From CAWBLP01 sp963721065 (GTDB lineage: Bacteria; Pseudomonadota; Alphaproteobacteria; Acetobacterales; Acetobacteraceae), in the NCBI GenBank assembly GCA_963721065.1, contig CAVRHO010000002.1, forward strand, positions 558,001-622,000: a DNA stretch of 64,000 nt, read 5' to 3'. This document shows, piece after piece, positions 39,806-47,295 of this stretch. The notes beneath the pieces were generated by a model. It made no database searches, was not told the origin of the DNA, and saw nothing but the letters and a program-made list of their open reading frames with translations. Every line of letters begins with the position of its first letter. Position 1 is the stretch's first letter. Both the position numbers and the translations under genes were made by a program.

Positions 39806-40252
39806 TCAGGCTTCAGGCTGACCACCCTCATCAAGCATCGACTCGATGACCGAGCCGCGCTGCAGCATCTGGCTCACCGGGCAGCGCTCGGCGATTTCCA
39901 GCAGGCGCTTGCGCTGGTCGCCGTCCAGCGAACCCGACAGCGTGATGATTCGTTGGAAACGATCGTGCACGCCATGCCCATCCGTGGTGGCCACGCGCTT
40001 GTGGGTCAGCCGCACGGAGACGCGCTCCAGGGCGTAGCCATGCCGTTCGGCGTACATGCGCAGGGTCATCGACGTGCACGCGCCCAGCCCCGCCATCACG
40101 TAATCGAACGGCGACAGCCCGGTGTCGTGGCCGCCGAACTTCTCCGGTTCGTCGGCACCCTGTACGTGGTGTCCGGCGGTGACGATCTGCCCGTACGGGC
40201 CGTTGCCGCTCTCCGTGACGGTGACCTGGGCCGGCTTTTCCTCGGTTGGCAT
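39806..40252 (-). CDS. OsmC-family peroxide-reducing protein
   Basis: 148 residues. ATG 40252 (MPTEEKPAQVTVTESGNGPY) is preferred over ATG 40285 because the latter overlaps the upstream gene. GLSPFDYVMAGLGACTSMTL carries the first redox Cys and EIAERCPVSQMLQRGSVI the second, the pair that makes OsmC/Ohr proteins thiol peroxidases. The spacing and HKRV block favour the YhfA-like OsmC subgroup over Ohr. It follows the glutamine amidotransferase gene by 14 bases, so they are likely one transcript. Confidence 0.9.
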   Translation of the reverse strand: MPTEEKPAQVTVTESGNGPYGQIVTAGHHVQGADEPEKFGGHDTGLSPFDYVMAGLGACTSMTLRMYAERHGYALERVSVRLTHKRVATTDGHGVHDRFQRIITLSGSLDGDQRKRLLEIAERCPVSQMLQRGSVIESMLDEGGQPEA

Positions 40253-40266
40253 CGGGTCTGTCCCTG

Positions 40267-41064
40267 TCAGTCGGTCGTTGGCCATGGTGCGCCGTTGCGT
40301 ACCACGAGAACCTCGCCTTCCTCCAGCGGGCGCCAGTGTTCCCCGGTCAACGGCACGCTGGCGAACAGGGCGACATGTTGTCCGCCCTGCAACGCAATGC
40401 CTTGCATGCCAACGATATCCGGATCCTCGACACAGGACCGGGTCAGCATGGTCAGCCCGGGGGGCGCGATGCGGCCGTCACGCTGGGTGCGGCGGTGGCC
40501 GTGCGCGATCAGCAGGTCGCCGTCGGTATAGAGGAAATTCGCCGGCCCCAGTTCCCGCAGTTCGGCAGCGAAATCGGTGACCAGCGCGACGCGGTCCGCC
40601 GGGGACGGCGCACCGCTGACCCAAAGCCGCGCCATGCGCTGCAGCAGCAGGCAGAACGCGACTTCCGAGTCGCTGTTGCCGATCGGCTGGAACCGGCGGG
40701 GCCCGTCCGGAACATGCTGCTCGATGCCGGGCAGCTTGCCGTTGTGCGCGAAGACATGCATGCGCCCGCCGAGTTCGCGTGCGAAGGGCTGGGTGTTGCG
40801 CAAGGACACTTCGCCCTGCGTGGCATGGCGGATGTGCGCGACCACGACGCGGGTGCGGATGCTGCGCGTTTCCAGGAAATCCACCCAGGGACTGTCACAG
40901 GCAGGTTCCGGCTGCCTGATCACCAGCGCGTCGTCGCCGGCGTGGAAGGCCACGCCCCAGCCGTCACCCAGGTGCGCCGCCGAACTGCCGTGCCGGGCGA
41001 GCAGGCGCATCGATAGCGTCACCGTGGTGGGCAGGCGACTGGACAGGCCAAGCAATTCACACAT
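40267..41064 (-). CDS. Class II glutamine amidotransferase (YafJ/EgtC-like)
   Basis: 265 residues. It begins MCELLGLSSR, exposing Cys2 as the N-terminal nucleophile. Other conserved elements are HLGDGWGVAFHAGDDALVIR, VVAHIRHATQGEVSLRNTQP, FAHNGKLPGI and GNSDSEVAFCLLL, all of the Ntn-type glutaminase fold. There is no synthetase domain. EgtC members hydrolyse a γ-glutamyl bond in ergothioneine synthesis, but no egtA/B/D genes are nearby, so YafJ-like unknown function is the safer call. An FNR-like box lies 57–70 bases upstream. Confidence 0.88.
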   Translation of the reverse strand: MCELLGLSSRLPTTVTLSMRLLARHGSSAAHLGDGWGVAFHAGDDALVIRQPEPACDSPWVDFLETRSIRTRVVVAHIRHATQGEVSLRNTQPFARELGGRMHVFAHNGKLPGIEQHVPDGPRRFQPIGNSDSEVAFCLLLQRMARLWVSGAPSPADRVALVTDFAAELRELGPANFLYTDGDLLIAHGHRRTQRDGRIAPPGLTMLTRSCVEDPDIVGMQGIALQGGQHVALFASVPLTGEHWRPLEEGEVLVVRNGAPWPTTD

Positions 41065-41120
41065 CGGGCGGCAGCCGGTTCATTCCGGGTGCAGGCTCGC
41101 ATGCCTGGCCCCGCGCCGCC

Positions 41121-41134
41121 ATGACCTGAGTCAA
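41121..41134. promoter_or_regulatory. FNR/FixK-like box upstream of the glutamine amidotransferase–OsmC pair
   Basis: ATGACCTGAGTCAA matches TTGAY-N4-RTCAA at all but the first base. A start site 41.5 bases from its centre would lie near 41086, leaving a 22-base leader for the minus-strand gene. One mismatch and GC-rich surroundings make this less secure than the box at 47736. Confidence 0.4.
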
Positions 41135-41136
41135 GC

Positions 41137-41913
41137 TCAGCGCGCCAGCAGGCCGACGCTGTGTGCCAGCATGTACAGCGCCACCACCACCAGCACGCCG
41201 CCGAACACCCGGTTCAGCGTCTCGCGTCCCTGCGACAGCCGGCGGGCGAGCATGGCACCCAGCCAGCCACCGCCGACACCGCCAAGGATGAACAGCACGG
41301 CGATGCCCCAGTCCACCAGCCCGGACACGGCGTAGTTCACCGCGGTGGTCAGGCCGAACGCGCCCACGGCCAGCAAGGAGGAACCGACGGCGTGCAGCGT
41401 GGACAGGTCCGCCGCCAGGATCAGGCCCGGCACGATCAGGAACCCCCCGCCAATGCCGAAGAAGCCGGCCAGGGCACCGGCCGCCAGCCCGACGCCAATC
41501 AGGCGCAGGACGATGACCGGCCGCAGCCCCGCCTCGTTCCCCGCGGCCAGGCTGCGTCGCCGCTGCATCAGCGCGGCAATCACGATCATCAGCAGCGCGA
41601 ACAGCGTCAGCAGGTTCTGCCCGTTGAACGCCTTGCCGGCGGTGGACCCGCCATACGCCCCGATCACCCCGGAAGCGGCGAAGATCGCGGCTTCCTTCCA
41701 GCGCACATTGCCGGACCGGGCGTGCGGCATCAGGTTGGCGAATGCGTTCACGGCGACCGCCAGAGCGCTGGTGCCGATCGCCCGGTGCGGGTCGGTCTCG
41801 CCGACGACGTAGAGCAGCAGCGGCACGGCCAGGATCGACCCGCCGCCGCCGATCAGCCCCAGCGAGAAGCCGACCAGCGATCCCGAGCCGAGTGCGAGCA
41901 GGTGATGAAGCAT
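41137..41913 (-). CDS. TauE/SafE-family (sulfite/sulfoacetate exporter-type) membrane protein
   Basis: 258 residues with about eight membrane helices. The N-terminal SLVGFSLGLIGGGGSILAVP and the internal repeat-half AGALAGFFGIGGGFLIVPGL are the paired family signatures. Members export sulfite, sulfoacetate or related anions. It starts 10 bases after cydX and therefore is the fourth gene of the cydA–cydB–cydX transcript, an unusual position that suggests a role when the bd oxidase is used. The anion itself cannot be read from the sequence. Confidence 0.88.
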   Translation of the reverse strand: MLHHLLALGSGSLVGFSLGLIGGGGSILAVPLLLYVVGETDPHRAIGTSALAVAVNAFANLMPHARSGNVRWKEAAIFAASGVIGAYGGSTAGKAFNGQNLLTLFALLMIVIAALMQRRRSLAAGNEAGLRPVIVLRLIGVGLAAGALAGFFGIGGGFLIVPGLILAADLSTLHAVGSSLLAVGAFGLTTAVNYAVSGLVDWGIAVLFILGGVGGGWLGAMLARRLSQGRETLNRVFGGVLVVVALYMLAHSVGLLAR

Positions 41914-41923
41914 TGCGGCAGGC

Positions 41924-42028
41924 TCAGTCCGGCAGCCCCTGGCCCGGTGCCAGCTCCAGCCACATGGCGTTGAGCGCGGCGAAGGCGGCGGCGAAGCTCA
42001 GGCCGAGAATCCAGGCGAAGTACCACAT
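41924..42028 (-). CDS. cydX: CydX/YbgT small subunit of cytochrome bd oxidase
   Basis: A 34-residue single-helix protein. ATG 42028 follows GGAGATC. The sequence starts MWYFAWILGLSFAAAFAALN and continues AMWLELAPG, the diagnostic CydX pattern (MWYFAWxLG...NAMWLE). It stabilises haem binding in CydAB. It lies 12 bases after cydB and 10 before the TauE-type gene. Confidence 0.95.
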   Translation of the reverse strand: MWYFAWILGLSFAAAFAALNAMWLELAPGQGLPD

Positions 42029-42040
42029 GCAACGATCTCC

Positions 42041-43180
42041 TCAGTAGCTGATATGCGGGTCGGACTCGATCTGCTCCGCCGTCACCGGGCCGCGCAGCAC
42101 GCGATAGACCCAGGCGGTGTAAACCAGGATGATCGGCAGGAAGATCGCCGTCGCCCCGGTCATGATCAGCAGCGTGGTGGCCGAGGACGACGCATCCCAC
42201 ACCGTCAGGCTGGACACCGGATCCAGCGACGACGGCAGCAGGAACGGAAACAGGCTGACCCCCGCGGTGGCGATGATGCCGGCGATCGCCAGGCCGCTGA
42301 ACACGAAGGTCAGCTTCGGCAGCCTGCGAACGGCCAGCAGCAGCGCGGCCAGCAGAACGCCGCCGAGCCCGATCGCCGGCGCCAGCATCGTCCATGGCTG
42401 TACCTGGTAGTTGGTCATCAGTGCACCGGCCTCCCGCGCCACGTGCTTCGCCAGCGGGTTTGATGGTGCGGCCACGCCGGGGAAGGACTGCAGCACGTAG
42501 CCGTTCAGATGCGCGGCCCAGAACCCGCCCAGCGCGAACAGCACCGCCGTGACCAGCGCGGCTGTCAGGGCTGCGCTTTGCGCCCGGCGGCTCAGCGCGC
42601 CCTCGGTCTTGACCGCGAGCCAGGCGCCGCCATGCATGGTCAGCATCGCCACGCTGACCAGGCCGCACAGCAGCGCGAACGGGTTGAACAGTCCGAACAG
42701 CGTGCCGGTGTAGGTCATGCGCAGCGTGTCGTCGAAACGGAACGGCACGCCCTGCAGCACGTTGCCGAACGCGACGCCGAATACCAGCGCCGGCACCAGG
42801 CCGCCGGCGAACAGCGCCCAGTCCCAGGTTTCCCGCCAGCGCGGATCGGGGATCTTGCTGCGGAACTTGAAGCCGACCGGTCGCAGGATCAGCGCGCACA
42901 ACAGCAGCAGCATCGCCAGGTAGAAGCCGGAGAACGCCACGGCATAGATCGCCGGCCAGGCGGCGAAGATCGCGCCGCCGCCCAGGATCAGCCACACCTG
43001 GTTGCCTTCCCAGACCGGGCCCACGGTGTTGATGACGATGCGGCGTTGCATGTCGTTGCGGCCGACCCAGGGCAGCAGGATGGCGCTGCCCATGTCGAAG
43101 CCGTCCATCACCGCGATGCCGATCAGCAGCACGCCCAGCACGGCCCACCACAGCAGGCGGAGGATTTCGTATTCGGACAT
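42041..43180 (-). CDS. cydB: Cytochrome bd ubiquinol oxidase subunit II
   Basis: 379 residues, about eight or nine membrane helices. MSEYEILRLLWWAVLGVLLI, IAVMDGFDMGSAILLPWVGR, NTVGPVWEGNQVWLILGGGA and PVGFKFRSKIPDPRWRETWD are the family blocks; ASSSATTLLIMTGATAIFLP closes the C-terminal half. It forms the oxidase with CydA, reducing oxygen to water with high affinity. Ten bases downstream of cydA. Confidence 0.96.
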   Translation of the reverse strand: MSEYEILRLLWWAVLGVLLIGIAVMDGFDMGSAILLPWVGRNDMQRRIVINTVGPVWEGNQVWLILGGGAIFAAWPAIYAVAFSGFYLAMLLLLCALILRPVGFKFRSKIPDPRWRETWDWALFAGGLVPALVFGVAFGNVLQGVPFRFDDTLRMTYTGTLFGLFNPFALLCGLVSVAMLTMHGGAWLAVKTEGALSRRAQSAALTAALVTAVLFALGGFWAAHLNGYVLQSFPGVAAPSNPLAKHVAREAGALMTNYQVQPWTMLAPAIGLGGVLLAALLLAVRRLPKLTFVFSGLAIAGIIATAGVSLFPFLLPSSLDPVSSLTVWDASSSATTLLIMTGATAIFLPIILVYTAWVYRVLRGPVTAEQIESDPHISY

Positions 43181-43190
43181 GGGACGGCTC

Positions 43191-44744
43191 CTATTCCGCC
43201 GCGGCAGGGACGAGTGCGGGGCGCGCGGGACGCGGCGTGATGTCGGGCCCGTGGCGGATGGCGCGCAGCATCAGGATCACCTCGACCACGGCCAGTACCG
43301 AGTAGAACAGCACGAAGCCGGCGAGCGAGATCCACACGTTATAGGCGGGTATGTTCGAAACCGAGAGGAACGTCGGCAGCACGCCGTCGATGGTCCAGGG
43401 CTGGCGTCCCACCTCGGCCACCACCCAGCCGAGTTCGGCGGCAAGCCACGGCAGCGGCAGCGACCACAGGCAGACATGCAGCAGCCAGCGGTGGCTTTCC
43501 AGACGGCGGCGGGAGGCGAGCACGAACATCGTGCCGAACAGCGCGATGAAGTAGAAGCCCAGGCCGACCATGATGCGGAAGGTGAAGAACAGCGGCAGCA
43601 CCGGCGGCACGGTGTCGCGTGCGGCCGCGGCGATCTGGCTGTCGGTCGCGTCGGTGACGTTGGGCGTGTAGCGCTTCAGCAGCAGCGCGTAGCCGAGGTC
43701 TTTGACGTGCGCGTTGAACTGCGTGCGTGCCGCTGCGTCATCCGGGTGGCGGCGCAGGGTTTCCATCGCGCCGTAGGCGAGCATGCCGCTGCGGATGCGT
43801 GTCCTTGCATCCGCAACCAGGTTCTCGATGCCCTCGACCTGTCCGTGCAGCGACCGCGTGGCGATCAGGCCGAGCACGTAGGGGATATGGACGGCGTATT
43901 CGGTCTTGTGGGTGTCGGTTTCGGGAAGGCCGATCACCGTGAAGGACGCGGGGGCCGGTTCGGTGTGCCACATTGCCTCGATCGCGGCGACTTTCATCTT
44001 CTGGTTCTGGCCGGCCATGTAGCCGCTCTCGTCGCCCAGTACCACCACGGACAGGGCGGCGGCCAGGCCGAAGCTGGCGGCCACCGTCATCGAGCGGATG
44101 GCCAGGCCGCGATAGCGGCGGCGCAGCAGGTAGAATGCGCTGACCGACAGCACGAACATGGCGCCGGTGACGTAGCCGGCGGAGACGGTGTGCACGAACT
44201 TGGCCTGCGCCACCGGGTTGAACACCACGGCCCAGAAGTCCGTGACCTCCATGCGCATGGTTTCGATGTTGAAGTGCGCACCGACCGGGTACTGCATCCA
44301 GCCGTTGGCGATCAGGATCCACAGGGCGGACAGGTTGGTGCCCAGCGCCATCATGCAGGTGACGAACAGGTGCTGCACGCGCGACAGGCGGTTCCAGCCG
44401 AAGAAGAACAGGCCGATGAAGGTGGCTTCCAGGAAGAACGCCATCAGCCCTTCGATGGCCAGCGGCGCGCCGAAGATGTCACCGACGTAATGTGCGTAAT
44501 AGGCCCAGTTGGTGCCGAACTCGAACTCCATGGTGATGCCGGTGGCGACCCCCATGGCGAAGTTGATGCCGAACAGCAGGCCCCAGAAGCGCACCATGTC
44601 CCGCCAGATGGTGCGGCCGGTGGTGACGTAGATGCTCTCCATGATCGCGAGCAGCACGGAGAGGCCGAGGGTGAGGGGAACGAACAGGAAATGGTACATC
44701 GCCGTAAGGGCGAATTGCAGGCGGGACAGTTCGACGAGGGTCAT
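43191..44744 (-). CDS. cydA: Cytochrome bd ubiquinol oxidase subunit I
   Basis: 517 residues; carries haems b558, b595 and d. ATG 44744 gives MTLVELSRLQFALTAMYHFL, matching the E. coli start and placing the haem-b595 His in AMYHF. GTNWAYYAHYVGDIFGAPLA, FFLEATFIGLFFFGWNRLSR, NPVAQAKFVHTVSAGYVTGA (haem-b558 His) and GESGYM-like DESGYMAGQNQKMKVAAIEA (start of the Q-loop) are intact. The Q-loop is of the short (CIO-like) length. bd oxidases are resistant to sulfide, cyanide and NO. An FNR-like box lies ~66 bases upstream; a GTG at 44756 is an alternative start. Confidence 0.96.
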   Translation of the reverse strand: MTLVELSRLQFALTAMYHFLFVPLTLGLSVLLAIMESIYVTTGRTIWRDMVRFWGLLFGINFAMGVATGITMEFEFGTNWAYYAHYVGDIFGAPLAIEGLMAFFLEATFIGLFFFGWNRLSRVQHLFVTCMMALGTNLSALWILIANGWMQYPVGAHFNIETMRMEVTDFWAVVFNPVAQAKFVHTVSAGYVTGAMFVLSVSAFYLLRRRYRGLAIRSMTVAASFGLAAALSVVVLGDESGYMAGQNQKMKVAAIEAMWHTEPAPASFTVIGLPETDTHKTEYAVHIPYVLGLIATRSLHGQVEGIENLVADARTRIRSGMLAYGAMETLRRHPDDAAARTQFNAHVKDLGYALLLKRYTPNVTDATDSQIAAAARDTVPPVLPLFFTFRIMVGLGFYFIALFGTMFVLASRRRLESHRWLLHVCLWSLPLPWLAAELGWVVAEVGRQPWTIDGVLPTFLSVSNIPAYNVWISLAGFVLFYSVLAVVEVILMLRAIRHGPDITPRPARPALVPAAAE

Positions 44745-44809
44745 TGCGGCAATCACCCGGCAGGTCTTGAGAGAGCGGGACTGTTAGGCGCGGGCTGGCG
44801 CGGGGCGCG

Positions 44810-44823
44810 CTGACATAGATCAG
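44810..44823. promoter_or_regulatory. FNR/FixK-like box upstream of cydA
   Basis: CTGACATAGATCAG fits TTGAY-N4-RTCAA except for the two outermost bases, which remain complementary (C/G), so the dyad is perfect (GCTGA–6 nt–TCAGC). Its centre predicts a cydA start site near 44775 with CTAACA around the −10 position on the minus strand. Confidence 0.5.
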
Positions 44824-44870
44824 CCGGGGGTGATTTTCCTGCGCGGGCGTCGTCATGGCAGGTCTGCGCC

Positions 44871-44938
44871 GATGTGCGGTAGGGGCCGATGTGCATAAGG
44901 GGCCCATGTGCATAAGGGGCCCATGTGCATAAGGGGCC
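44871..44938. repeat. 17-bp tandem repeat, 4 units, upstream of cydA
   Basis: Units begin at 44871, 44888, 44905 and 44922; the last two are identical (CATGTGCATAAGGGGCC), the first is diverged. Each unit contains GGGGCC and ATGTGCAT, both partly self-complementary. It lies ~130 bases upstream of cydA, beyond the FNR-like box. Confidence 0.85.
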
Positions 44939-44994
44939 CAGGTACGTTACGGCGCGTACGCGTGACAGAGTGCGTTCCGACGCCGCTGTTACCC

Positions 44995-45100
44995 GTCGTG
45001 GCCGGCCTTGAGCCGGCCATCTACCCCCGTCCAGGCGTGTTCCGTTTCATTCCGGCCCGGTCGTTCCGGGGCAGATGGCCGGGTCAGGCCCGGCCATGAC
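44995..45100. repeat. REPIN-like element
   Basis: Left arm GTCGTGGCCGGCCTTGAGCC, right arm GATGGCCGGGTCAGGCCCGG ending CCATGAC, with the shared centre CCCGGTCGTTCCGGGG. It sits in the 508-base gap between cydA and the DUF2892 gene, which holds no gene. Confidence 0.75.
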
Positions 45101-45221
45101 GAGAACTGGTTCGGCCGCGACCAAAACCGGCCCGGTCGTAGCCAGAACTGGCACGGCCGCGACCAGAACAGGCCCGGCCATGACCAGAGTTGGTCCGGCC
45201 ATGACCAGAACTGGCCCGGCT
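45096..45221. repeat. 21-bp tandem repeat, 6 units
   Basis: Six diverged 21-bp units (ATGACCAGAACTGGCCCGGC and variants) follow each other from the right end of the REPIN-like element. Unit one shares its first bases with the REPIN arm, so the array probably grew by local duplication of that arm. No protein is expected from it. Confidence 0.8.
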
Positions 45222-45252
45222 GTGACGCACACGCACCCCGCTGCCATGCGGG

Positions 45253-45456
45253 CTACTGGAACGCCACCCCGGACTTCGTCCCCATCGCCTTGAAGATCAT
45301 CGCCGCCGGGCAGAAGCCGGTGATGCTGGCCTGCATCATGTTGAGCCCGACGAACGCGGTCAGCAGCAGCCACCACGGGCTGACCAGCCACACCAGGATG
45401 GCGCTCAGCAGGGTCAACGCCCCGGCAAACAACATAACGGCACGATCGGTTGTCAT
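45253..45456 (-). CDS. DUF2892 inner-membrane protein (YgaP membrane-domain type)
   Basis: 67 residues with two helices: MLFAGALTLLSAILVWLVSP and WWLLLTAFVGLNMMQASITG, ending FCPAAMIFKAMGTKSGV. This is the DUF2892 domain that in E. coli YgaP is fused to a rhodanese; here the rhodanese is a separate gene 2.4 kb away. GGAGTATCC precedes ATG 45456. Last gene of the sqr–trx–DUF2892 operon (19-base gap); probably involved in handling sulfane sulfur or thiocyanate at the membrane, by analogy. Confidence 0.85.
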   Translation of the reverse strand: MTTDRAVMLFAGALTLLSAILVWLVSPWWLLLTAFVGLNMMQASITGFCPAAMIFKAMGTKSGVAFQ

Positions 45457-45475
45457 GACGGATACTCCTTACGGG

Positions 45476-45916
45476 TCAGGAAACGGCCTGCCGCAGGTGA
45501 TCGCGCGTCCAGCGCACGATCGCCTCGGCCTGCATGGCGCCGGCGGTCTGTGCGACCACGGCACCGTTGTGGAACAGGTACATCGCCGGAATGCCGCGCA
45601 CGCCCAACTGGGCGGAGACATTCGGCGCTTCATCGGCGTTCAGCTTCAGCAGCCGCACGCGCGGCTCCAGCACCGCGGCGGCGTGTTCGAAGGCCGGCGC
45701 CATCATGCGGCACGGGCCGCACCACGGCGCCCACACGTCCAGCAGCACCGGAATGCTGTTGGACCGCAGGTGCTTCTGGAACCCGGCTTCGTCCACCGCG
45801 GCCGGATGGGCATCGAACAACGCGCGGCGGCAACTGCCGCAGCGCGCCGCGGTGGCCGGGCGGTCGGACGGCACGCGATTCACCGAACCGCAGGCCGGGC
45901 AGACGATATGCGACAT
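45476..45916 (-). CDS. trxC: Thioredoxin 2-type (zinc-finger) thioredoxin
   Basis: 146 residues. ATG 45916 gives MSHIVCPACGSVNRVPSDRP; an ATG three codons earlier is also possible. The N-terminal zinc site is CPAC...CGSC, as in TrxC, followed by the thioredoxin fold with active site WAPWCGPCRMMAP and the cis-proline region GVRGIPAMYLFHNG. It reduces disulfides and can reduce protein persulfides. It lies 16 bases after sqr, in the same operon, which suggests a role in persulfide turnover. Confidence 0.92.
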   Translation of the reverse strand: MSHIVCPACGSVNRVPSDRPATAARCGSCRRALFDAHPAAVDEAGFQKHLRSNSIPVLLDVWAPWCGPCRMMAPAFEHAAAVLEPRVRLLKLNADEAPNVSAQLGVRGIPAMYLFHNGAVVAQTAGAMQAEAIVRWTRDHLRQAVS

Positions 45917-45932
45917 CGCGCCCATCGCCGCC

Positions 45933-47212
45933 TTACTCCGCCGCCGTCAGCTTGTGCAGGTTGAGGCGCCGCAGGATGAACGTCTCATAGAACGGCTCGC
46001 TCTGCCCGGAGCGCATCTTGCGCAGGAAGTATTTTTCGAATGCAACTTTCGCCACGTGCACCCAGGCGCCCTTGGACGACCAGTTGACGTTGCGCGGCGG
46101 AAGCTGCGGCTGCGCCACGAAGGCAACGCCGCCGTCGCCGAAATCCGCCAGGCACACGGCATTCCAGGTGGGGCGGGCAGACGGCTTCTCGCCACGCAGC
46201 GCCCTGCCGATATTCACCGCGGTCGCGGTCACCATGGATTCGATCATGAACCCGGTCTTCGGCACGCCGACCGGAACCGGCGTCGGCCCGACCGGCGGAA
46301 TGGCGATGCAGACGCCGATGCCGTACACCTCGGGATAGGCCGGATTGCGCTGATAGTCGTCGGTCAGCACGAAGCCGCGCGGGTTCACCAGCTTGTCCAG
46401 GCCACGGATCGCGGCCACGCCGCGGAACGCCGGCAGCATCATCGAGAAGGCGAAGGGCAGCTCATGCGTCTTGCGCAGGGCGCCGGAGTCGTCCACCTCC
46501 TCGACGGTCATCTTGCCGTCCTCGACCTGCTTCACCTTGGCATTGGTGATCCAGCCGATGTGGCGGTTGCGGAACTCGCTTTCCATCATCGACTTGGTGT
46601 CGCCGACGCCGTCCAGGCCGAGATGGCCGATATACGGTTCCGGCGTGACGAAGGTCATCTTCACCTTGTCGCGGACGCGCCGCTTGCGCAGTTCCGTATC
46701 CAGGATATAGGCGAACTCGTAGGCCGGCCCGAAGCACGACGCACCCTGCACCGCGCCGATCACCACCGGGCCGGGATTCCGGCACAGTTCCTCGAACGCC
46801 TCATGTGCCTTCACCGCGTGGTCGATATGGCAGATCGACTGCGTATGCGCCTGCGGCCCCAGGCCTTCGATCTCGTCGAACGCCAGTTCGGGTCCGGTGG
46901 CGATCACCAGGTAGTCGTATGTTACCGTGCTGCCGTCGTTCAGCGCGATCGTCCGCGCGTCCGGATCGACCCGCTTCGCGCCTTGCGTCAGGGTACTGCA
47001 CCTGCTTGCGGCGCATGATGTCGGCAAGGTCGATCTCGATGTCCGACCGCTCGCGCCATCCCACCGCGATCCAGGGGTTGGACGGCACGAAGTGATAGCG
47101 GGGGTCCTGGCCGATCAGGATCAGCCGGTCATCCGGGCGAAGCTGCGGCAGCAGCTCGTAGGCCATCAACGTTCCGCCCATCCCCGCGCCGAGTACCGAC
47201 GATGTTGCTCAT
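45933..47212 (-). pseudogene. sqr: Sulfide:quinone oxidoreductase-type flavoprotein, two frameshifts
   Basis: An FAD enzyme oxidising sulfide to sulfane sulfur and passing electrons to quinone. It is readable only after removing one surplus base near 47196 (restores MSNIVVLGAGMGGTLMAYEL, the FAD-binding βαβ) and one in the GGG run 46991–46993 (restores MRRKQVQYLTQGAKRVDPDA). Then ~425 residues follow: VTYDYLVIATGPEL, QGASCFGPAYEFAYILDTEL with a redox Cys, VCLADFGDGGVAFVAQPQLP with the second Cys, and NWSSKGAWVHVAKVAFEKYF, all SQR-like. Both breaks are single extra bases in short runs with perfect conservation on each side, so sequencing error is likelier than loss. ATG 47212; divergent from the ArsR-type sensor. 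Confidence 0.85.
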
Positions 47213-47259
47213 TGTCCTCTCCGGGCGCCGCGTGCGCGCCATGTTTGTGCGTGGTTCGG

Positions 47260-47293
47260 TTGACAATATATTCGGACTATCGTAGATACGCAA
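47260..47293. promoter_or_regulatory. Overlapping divergent promoters with operator dyad, sqr / sqrR-like
   Basis: Rightward: TTGACA (47260–47265), 17 bases, TAGATA (47283–47288), which places the start site at or next to the ATG at 47296. Leftward: TTGCGT (47293–47288), 17 bases, TATATT (47270–47265). The two promoters occupy the same DNA face to face. TATC–GTA–GATA (47278–47288) is a dyad over the rightward −10 and is a candidate operator for the ArsR-type protein. Confidence 0.65.
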
Positions 47294-47295
47294 GT

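Noticed and set aside
40267..41064. Ergothioneine biosynthesis (egtC)
   Set aside because: The amidotransferase fold fits, but no other ergothioneine genes lie nearby, so the pathway cannot be supported.
44871..45221. CRISPR-like array
   Set aside because: Units of 17 and 21 bp are directly tandem with no unique spacers, and no cas genes are present.
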